The notes under the pieces: generated by a model
Seen by the model: only the letters and a program-made list of their open reading frames with translations
What the model was told of the DNA's origin: nothing
Database searches by the model: none
DNA from: Phoronis ovalis
Lineage: Eukaryota; Phoronida; Phoronidae
Direction: 5' to 3'
Assembly (NCBI GenBank): GCA_028565635.1
Contig: JAOXYB010021526.1
Location: 1-17,213 of the forward strand
Length of the DNA: 17,213 nucleotides
Part shown: positions 12,150 to 17,213 of the stretch, one piece after another
How the letters are laid out: each line of letters begins with the position of its first letter
How positions within the stretch are numbered: position 1 is the first letter of the stretch
Program-made: the position numbers and the translations under genes

Positions 12150-13275
12150 TTATATCTCAACTCCAAGTTACTCGCGTAGGAAGCTGAAAGTTAAAAGTAT
12201 ATTCGAAACTGAAAATAAAATTAAGCAATTGAATATGTTGCACATGAAAAACAAAACATCTACAGACAGTTAAAAGTTAACTATGTAACAATTCTTTCCA
12301 ATAAGAAAACACTAGTATTTACATCTGTCAGTGTCAATAAGTGAGAACATGAGCAAATGCTACAGCCTGTACTAAAAAAATGTCCAACAGAATAAATTGA
12401 ATACAAAAATGATACTTTATTAATTAATGTATTAGGCACATCTAGAAACATTAAAACAATATTATTTGTTACATGTCTGTGGTGGGGTGCTGCAGGTATT
12501 GTGAAATATCGATTGTACTTGCCTCGCTAGACCCCACTGGCACTAGAGCCACTAGACACTAGATGACACTGGCTATTTATTGAGCGACTGACATAACTTA
12601 CTATGGAGTCAAGAAAAAAGTACTGTCAAAGTCATAGAAATATATATTTGTTTAGTGTTTAAAACACTATTTGTTACTTTTATATCGCAAATTACCACTT
12701 TCTTGGATTACTTTCTGAGATTCCGTTCTTCGACTACTCCACCACGGGGTCAAAAATCTTATGAATCAGTGTGGTTCATTCGACCACTTTTATCAAACCG
12801 TTCTCACGCCTACACACTAAACAAAACACTAAAGGGAGAATAAAGTAGATAACTCCTACTCACCGATATCAAGTAATACCTAAGTCATCATTGATTAATA
12901 TAAATGTAAAAAAGTGTGACGAAAGTCAACTTAAATTACTTTTACAGCGGTAAAAATCTTGTTCAAAAGTTTTCATAGTATTTCATTGACCCACTAATAA
13001 TAAGTTGTGTTCGATAATAACTTCCGATTAAACATATTTCTTAAAAACTTAAATTTTTAATACTACTTACTATAGAAAAATTAAAGAAATAATGTACGTG
13101 TTTCGGAAGTAATGCAATTATCTACAAAGCTCCCAACCTAATAATATATTCGTTGAACATTTTTGTAAGATCATTTTCGTAATCTCGATTTTTCGATGTT
13201 TTGCGAGATTTGAAAAGGATGCTGGAAAGAAAGGGAAGTAAATTGAAGTTACGATTTTAGTGAATATTGACAGAA
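12150..13275. promoter_or_regulatory. Divergent intergenic region between the THSD7-like gene and NCKAP1
   Basis: 1,126 bp separate the two start codons, which point away from each other. It should hold both 5' UTRs and at least the core promoters, unless a 5' non-coding exon lies elsewhere. I see no convincing TATA box at a sensible distance from either start and no CpG-island-like density. Visible candidates are a cluster of CACTAGA/CACTGG motifs (12535-12572), an ATATCGATT site near 12507 and an AATCTCG...CGAGATT inverted repeat (13181-13210). A 62-codon plus-strand ORF at 12655-12843 has no ATG start and no recognisable family, so I do not call it a gene. Confidence 0.55.
12535..12572. 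promoter_or_regulatory. Cluster of CACTAGA/CACTGG motifs in the divergent intergenic region
   Basis: In 38 bases the order is CACTGG, CACTAGA, GC, CACTAGA, CACTAGA, TGA, CACTGG: three identical 7-mers flanked by two related 6-mers. It lies about 390 bp upstream of the THSD7-like start and about 700 bp upstream of the NCKAP1 start. It could be a clustered binding site or a small decayed tandem repeat; no factor is identified. Confidence 0.35.
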
Positions 13276-13383
13276 ATGTCGCGTTCTATGCAAATACCTA
13301 GCCAGCAAAAGCTGGCAGAAAAACTAACGATCCTATGTGATCGGGGATTGGGGATGCTTACTCGCATTTATAATATAAAAAAG
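13276..13383 (+). other. NCKAP1: NCKAP1 coding exon 1 (residues 1-36)
   Basis: This exon has 36 complete codons from ATG to ...YNIKK, followed by the donor GTAAGTG at 13384, so the intron is phase 0. The family usually has a few variable residues after MSRS; here they are MQI, then [10 protein letters not shown] resumes. C21 replaces the usual Asn of the LND motif. How far the 5' UTR extends upstream cannot be read from the sequence. Confidence 0.95.
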
Positions 13384-16300
13384 GTAAGTGAATTTTTTAG
13401 CAAAATAAGGACCCTGCCCATTTCCAGGCTTCTTCTTCCAAGTATTGTACCAACATCAATGGGTTAATGATGGCTTTGGCACATGTAAGAGATGACTTTA
13501 TGCTTGTCAAATGTGCCGCACTAGTTCAAACTACACAAATATGTTAAAACAGAGCACAGTGCTCTGGCTCCTCCGGCTTCTAACACTGAATCGGGGCAGT
13601 GGGGTACCTTTTACCATGTTACTTTGCCAGAACATTTCGGAACGCTCCAGGTGTCTTAGTTGACGTTACATTGTCTGGTAGTGTATTCCAGTGTTTGGCT
13701 GTGCAGTGAAATAAGAAATTATATGGCACTATGTTGATGAGCAATAGAATCTGTTACATTTAGTAATGATTTTACAAATGAGAAAGACAGACATCTAATG
13801 AAATATTATCAATAATATAATTGGAATTTCAGATGCTAGGAACAGCAGATTCCAAGCCATCCTTTTTATCTGACAAAGCCCTGGAACCTGCAATGAAAGC
13901 AATTCTGCGTAAATTTCCAAATGTGGATACTAAATCAAACAGTGTAAGTATTGTTTAAAAACATCTCTAAATAGCTTATAAATTTTTATGATGACTTACA
14001 AACTGTATCTGTCACTAAAATTCTTTTAAAAAGCATTCTGGACAAATTCTGAGATACGTTTTTACCTCATGAGTACTGTGCATTGCAGTGCCACATAAAT
14101 GTTAGGATATTTCATAGGTTCTGAGATATGTTTTTACCTGTAGAGTACCGTGCAATGCAGTGCCACATAAATATTATGATATTTCATAAATATTTTGGTG
14201 TTATTTAAACTTGTTCTTGGGACAGGTATATCATTCGTGCAATTTCTTTTATAAACTGTAATTTAGTAGCGATGTATGACATCCAAATTGGTACTTAGTC
14301 ATAAATAATGCATCACAAAATATGCTACCCATCTAATGCAATGTAAGACAAGTTGACATGAGTTTTAAAATATTTGCATATTCAAATTGTAGAGTGTGTT
14401 TTCCCCTGTACAACAGTTCAAGGTTGAGATAATCAAGTCATTGTCTTTGTATTATGATACTTTTGCTGATATCATGGATTTCAAGGACCATGTTAATGAA
14501 CTTCTCACCACAATTGATGCTTGCCAAGTCCAATTTGATATTGTAAGTTTTATTCCCGGCAGGACCAATTCCCTCATTTGCCTCCCTCTCCTGTCTGTCG
14601 AGATCTTACTACACATTACTGTATCTTTTATAGTTTACATAGTAAAGAGTGGGTTTAATTCTCACCTTTCTTGTAGCAGATCCCCTACTTGCATTGAACA
14701 TTTAACAATGTATTTATATAGAGCATTAGTGTTCTTGTAGTTTAACTTTTTGGCTGTCACACTTTAAACATTTGCTTAAATGCATGAACAATTTGTTGTA
14801 GACATAGTAAACCGATTAGTAATCTTATCACTGTGTTTGTTATTAGATGTTCTGCGTGTTGCAAAAAAAATCTATAGATATTCACACTGACTAAAGTCAC
14901 AGTTCTTCTATTACAAAATAATACATTTTCACACTCTAAACAGTTAGTTAATTAATTTGAGCAGATGTAACTGTTACACTGTGTTATAGAAAACTGTAAG
15001 AATTCCCCACTGTTCTCCTGTTGTATATGTTTTTGAATACATATATTAATTTAAACACTTTCAGCAACTGAATTTTGACCTAACAAAGAGCTACCTAGAC
15101 TTGGCCTCCATATATCTATCTATTATGATTCTGATTTCAAGAGTGGATGACAGGAAGTTTGTACTGGGCTTATTCGATGCTGCTCACGAGCTACATCATA
15201 ATACCATGTAGGCTGCTGTTTTATCGTTAGTGAATAAATTGCAATGGTTTAACATAAAGTTAACATAAAAATTAGGGCTTATAAAAATATGAAGAATGTT
15301 TCTGCAGTGTACATTGATTGCATATGTAATGTTTTGTGAAGACATGTTCTCAGAGTTCCCAATATCATTGTGTAAAGGTTATTGTACCATAACAATATTA
15401 GAGCTTGCAGTTATGAACAAGCTGAAACCTTCGATTATTAGTTAAATAAAAACAAACTTCAAGTTTCAAAAACCGATTTGATTCTTTTACATACAGTTAT
15501 ATGACATTTTTTATCAGAGTTTAACAATTATTTGATGATGTTTAAAAAATGTTATTGTAAATAGACAAAATCCTGTGGCTGATGTAAAGAAATTATACCA
15601 ATATTTAAAATTTCACAGTATCAATCATTTAAAGGTGAACATCCTTATTGTGAAAGAAACAGGAAATTCCAGCAAGTCTTATCGCTATTTTAACTATTGT
15701 CAAAATTCACTTAGAAATATTGTTGTTAATGTGACTGTGACAGCAGTATTCTTGCAAGGATTATTTTTTTAAAATGTATTAATTTGCTGTTACCAAATGC
15801 AATATTGATTTCTCTTCAGTGCGCCGAATTTCCCTAGACTTGGACAAATGATCATAGACTATGAAATTCCATTAAAGAAACTCTGCGAAGATTTTGTGCC
15901 ACATGCAAAATTGCTGACGAATGCAATTCTTTCCCTGCAATCCATCTATCCTAGACGCAGTGTACCAGCTAGTATGTGGAGGTCGCAACAGATACTTAGT
16001 CTCGTTACCGAGCCTGGAAAGCTTATGAATCCCGCTCAGTCAGAAACGGTAAGGGTGATGTTATCCCAGGGAATACTTGTCAGAAATGTTGGTAGGGGTG
16101 TGCGGCCCAGGGTAAAAAAACCCCGACATTGCAGTAAATAAAGGTTACCAAAAATATACCCTGTTGTAAATGAAATACCCTATTATAAGTAGTTCTCCAA
16201 AGATATATAACCGGACATAAATACACATTTAAGTTATATCCTGTGATAGATATACATGTGAAAATTTTTCATACCTGTCGTAAATGCGTTTTCCAAGAAA

Positions 16301-16975
16301 TACACCCTATGGTAAATGACTAATTTTTAAAGTAGATCTTGTGGTAAATGTATGATTCAGTTTTTGTTAATACTTTTCACTGAATCAGTATAACATCAAA
16401 TGAACATTTTATTCTAGTGTTGTTAATATTAGTTTCAACATTATTTAATGTGCTGCTCATTAGCAGATACCTAAGGATATATCTCAATGTTGTTAAAACA
16501 AGACAACTTGTAAATTACATTTTATGCATCACCAAGTTTTGATCATTAAACATGACAACAATTCTGTTTATATAATTACAGCTTCCCTGTGAATATTTAT
16601 CCATGGAAACAATAGATAAATGGATTGTATGTAAGTATAATTATTTTTTCATTTTTTAAATCCAGATACATGATGATATAGATATAGCCAGTACTGATCT
16701 AATCAATTGTATATTAAGACTTACAATTACCTAAGTTTGTAAATGTTATGTTATACTAAAACCTTTATTTCACATTGACACACTTGGCATTTATTTGCAT
16801 TAATTTTTTTCTTGTTGGTAGCTGCCTTTATGCTTTGCCATCAGAATCTTGCACACGTTGAATGTTATGAATTATGGAAGAATGCTTTGCAAGGCAATTA
16901 TGTGATGACACTGTGTAGGGATGAAGTTATACACATTCATCCTTATATCATGACATACTTTGAAGGTATTAAAAG
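13276..16975 (+). CDS. NCKAP1: NCKAP1 (Nap1/Hem/Kette), WAVE complex subunit; 5' part, exons 1-7
   Basis: Spliced join 13276-13383, 13833-13943, 14393-14542, 15065-15207, 15820-16048, 16582-16630, 16822-16975. It encodes about 314 residues in one open frame and continues past the right edge; the vertebrate protein is about 1,130 residues. Family knowledge: NCKAP1 pairs with CYFIP/Sra1 to form the scaffold of the WAVE regulatory complex (with WAVE, Abi and BRK1), which activates Arp2/3 in response to Rac at lamellipodia. Seen here: the N-terminal block has [13 protein letters not shown] and RIYNIKK, followed by [60 protein letters not shown]-like [14 protein letters not shown] and RDEV.HIH. 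All of these match the family in order and spacing. No frameshift or internal stop is present, so the gene looks intact. The ATG at 13276 gives the family's MSRS start; a TTG three codons upstream is not needed. HEM1/NCKAP1L is a vertebrate-specific paralogue, so the plain NCKAP1 name fits. Confidence 0.96.
13384..13832 (+). other. NCKAP1: NCKAP1 intron 1
   Basis: 449 bp. Unlike most of the window, the middle (about 13510-13720) is richer in GC and CpG and contains the near-perfect palindrome CAGAGCAC-A-GTGCTCTG at 13550-13566, followed by CGGGGCAGTGGGGTACC. This could be an old repeat insertion or an intronic regulatory segment; the sequence does not decide. Confidence 0.7.
13833..13943 (+). 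other. NCKAP1: NCKAP1 coding exon 2 (residues 37-73)
   Basis: The acceptor is ...GGAATTTCAG before 13833 and the donor is GTAAGTATTG at 13944. The exon has 37 full codons, phase 0 on both sides. It encodes [16 protein letters not shown] and [15 protein letters not shown], matching the family's ACGD.K.KP..L..K.LE and RKFP segments. The first two residues (ML) replace the usual AC. Confidence 0.94.
14047..14190. repeat. 72-bp direct tandem duplication in NCKAP1 intron 2
   Basis: Two adjacent copies, 14047-14118 and 14119-14190. Both run TTCTGAGATA.GTTTTTACCT, GAGTAC.GTGCA.TGCAGTG, CCACATAAAT and GATATTTCATA. They differ at a modest number of positions, so the duplication is not very recent. 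Confidence 0.9.
14393..14542 (+). other. NCKAP1: NCKAP1 coding exon 3 (residues 74-123)
   Basis: The donor is GTAAGT at 14543 and the exon is phase 0 on both sides. It encodes [33 protein letters not shown] and FDI, all strongly family-like. The start is uncertain. The AG ending at 14392 gives 50 codons and restores the vertebrate length between RKFP and EI(L/I)K. A second AG ending at 14416, with a better pyrimidine tract, would give a version eight residues shorter in the same frame. I prefer 14393 on length. Confidence 0.9.
14543..15064 (+). other. NCKAP1: NCKAP1 intron 3
   Basis: 522 bp between donor GTAAGT and acceptor TTTCAG. The reading frame from exon 3 stays open for about 66 codons into it, but that stretch has no family resemblance. 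I see no repeat or RNA gene in it. Confidence 0.85.
15065..15207 (+). other. NCKAP1: NCKAP1 coding exon 4 (residues 124-170 plus two bases)
   Basis: The acceptor is TTTCAG before 15065 and the donor is GTAGGC at 15208, the weakest donor in the gene. The exon has 47 codons plus two bases, so it ends in phase 2. It encodes [19 protein letters not shown] and [13 protein letters not shown], matching the family's NFDLTKNYLDL...SR.E.RK..GLY..A.E segment. Confidence 0.94.
15208..15819 (+). other. NCKAP1: NCKAP1 intron 4
   Basis: 612 bp, AT-rich, donor GTAGGC and acceptor CTCTTCAG. A 65-codon open stretch at 15575-15772 has no ATG start and no resemblance to NCKAP1, and including it would break the conserved spacing between AHEL and PRLGQM. 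I treat it as chance. Confidence 0.85.
15820..16048 (+). other. NCKAP1: NCKAP1 coding exon 5 (residues 171-247)
   Basis: The acceptor is TTTCTCTTCAG before 15820 and the donor is GTAAGG at 16049. The first base completes codon 171. The exon then encodes [36 protein letters not shown] and MNPAQSET, a highly conserved stretch. The frame stays open about 30 codons past the donor, but that tail is not family-like and belongs to the intron. Confidence 0.95.
16156..16350 (+). repeat. Degenerate repeat array in NCKAP1 intron 5, unit near ATACCCTGTGGTAAATG
   Basis: About six or seven recognisable copies: 16156 (ATACCCTGTTGTAAATG), 16175 (ATACCCTATTATAAGT), about 16207 (ATAACCGGACATAAATA), about 16236 (TATCCTGTGATAGATA), 16271 (ATACCTGTCGTAAATG), about 16302 (ACACCCTATGGTAAATG) and 16334 (AGATCTTGTGGTAAATG). 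The first two are 19 bp apart, the rest about 29-36 bp apart, with unlike sequence between. It looks like a decayed minisatellite. Several copies end in GTAAATG, which resembles a 5' splice site. Confidence 0.65.
16582..16630 (+). other. NCKAP1: NCKAP1 coding exon 6 (residues 248-263 plus one base)
   Basis: A 49-bp micro-exon between acceptor ATTACAG and donor GTAAGT (16631), entering in phase 0 and leaving in phase 1. It encodes [16 protein letters not shown], equivalent to the family's MPCEYLSLDAMEKWII. It is too short to appear as a separate ORF and is identified only by splicing and family match. Confidence 0.94.
16822..16975 (+). other. NCKAP1: NCKAP1 coding exon 7 (residues 264-314 plus two bases)
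   Basis: The acceptor is TTGGTAG before 16822 and the donor is GTAAGTT at 16976. The exon enters in phase 1 and leaves in phase 2. It encodes [18 protein letters not shown] and [11 protein letters not shown], which correspond to the family's ILCHG.L, LWK.AL and FRDEV.HIH. It diverges more than exons 1-5, but length and anchors are kept. It is the last coding exon in the window. Confidence 0.93.
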
Positions 16976-17008
16976 GTAAGTTCTATTAATGTGTAAGTTT
17001 TAGCTGTA

Positions 17009-17160
17009 GGCCCATTCACACTTACATTTGGAGCGCTCTATAATAAAGCGCTTCACTTTCCGTCTACACTGGCATGCTTTAATTCGCTTCTATCTTCAAA
17101 TATCTCGAAGCGCATTATTCTACTTTAATGCGCTTCTGATATGCGGAGCTTTTTAGTTCA
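17009..17160 (+). mobile_element. AAGCGC-rich repeat element, copy B, in the NCKAP1 intron after exon 7
   Basis: It begins GGCCCATTCACACTTAC, a likely element end since copy A stops at the same block, 33 bp past the exon 7 donor. Inside are GAGCGCTCTATAATAAAGCGCTTC and AATTCGCTTC. The right part holds a perfect 11-bp inverted repeat, GAAGCGCATTA / TAATGCGCTTC, with an 8-bp loop (17107-17136). The right end is unclear and may run into the CA tract. No open reading frame of note; a short non-autonomous element is the best inference. Confidence 0.65.
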
Positions 17161-17173
17161 AGGAGGTGTCTAT

Positions 17174-17199
17174 ACACACACACACACACACACACACAC
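17174..17199. repeat. (AC)13 microsatellite
   Basis: Thirteen perfect AC units just after repeat element copy B, inside the NCKAP1 intron. It is likely polymorphic in length. Confidence 0.95.
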
Positions 17200-17213
17200 T
17201 TTTAAGCTTACCA

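Noticed and set aside
12150-12156. TATAAAT on the minus strand just before the THSD7-like ATG
   Set aside because: It abuts the first ATG, so a start site about 25-30 bp downstream would fall at or past both candidate start codons.
12007-12273. Plus-strand ORF of 88 codons antisense to the THSD7-like exon 1
   Set aside because: It is mostly the shadow of the real minus-strand signal peptide and TSR1 coding sequence and has no family resemblance.
12655-12843. 62-codon plus-strand ORF in the intergenic region
   Set aside because: No ATG start, no recognisable motif, and it lies in the expected promoter region.
13384-13467. Extension of NCKAP1 exon 1 past its donor (28 codons)
   Set aside because: Consensus GTAAGTG donor at 13384; exon 2 supplies the conserved next segment.
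14543-14740. Open extension of NCKAP1 exon 3 past its donor
   Set aside because: It is preceded by a consensus GTAAGT donor, and exon 4 continues the conserved NFDLTK segment in frame.
16049-16141. Open extension of NCKAP1 exon 5 for 30 codons past the donor
   Set aside because: The residues are not family-like, a good GTAAGG donor precedes it, and exon 6 continues the conserved protein exactly. It is intron.

Overview
This is nuclear DNA from an invertebrate animal. It is AT-rich, and its two recognisable genes are split by introns with ordinary GT...AG splice sites. The window holds the 5' parts of both genes, arranged head to head. On the + strand (13276 to the right edge) is the start of NCKAP1 (Nap1/Hem/Kette), a core subunit of the WAVE regulatory complex that controls Arp2/3-driven actin assembly. 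On the - strand (12149 leftwards) is the start of a secreted or membrane-anchored protein with thrombospondin type-1 repeats (TSRs), most like the THSD7A/THSD7B family. The NCKAP1 peptide is close to both the vertebrate and fly proteins. That, plus a short GGGAGATAAC-type motif common in mollusc DNA, makes a lophotrochozoan (perhaps a mollusc) my best guess, but this is weak inference.

Layout. 1-94: one edge-truncated copy of a repeat rich in AAGCGC motifs. 95-10688: sequence downstream of the second recognised exon of the TSR gene, most simply a very long intron. I find no convincing exon in it, but it carries a C12 tract, a small CTT tract, a degenerate repeat field (about 6160-6920), a 66-bp tandem duplication (7752-7883) and a dispersed repeat pair (about 9727 and 9990). 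10689-10803 and 11637-12149: the two recognised coding exons of the TSR gene. 12150-13275: a 1.1-kb divergent intergenic region that should hold the promoters and 5' UTRs of both genes. 13276-16975: seven coding exons of NCKAP1, joined in consistent phase to encode about 314 residues, roughly the first quarter to third of the protein. 16976-17213: the start of the next NCKAP1 intron, with a second AAGCGC-rich element in the opposite orientation to the first, then a (CA)13 microsatellite.

The two genes are not known to act in one pathway. NCKAP1 works inside the cell at the leading edge. THSD7-type proteins act at the cell surface or outside it, and vertebrate THSD7A has been linked to cell migration and filopodia. 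A shared divergent control region is therefore possible, but it is inference. I see no CRISPR array, rRNA, tRNA, complete transposase or viral gene. The strongest unexplained items are the inverted pair of AAGCGC-rich elements at the window edges, the array of CCTGTNGTAAATG-like units in NCKAP1 intron 5, and the two possible in-frame splice acceptors before NCKAP1 exon 3.
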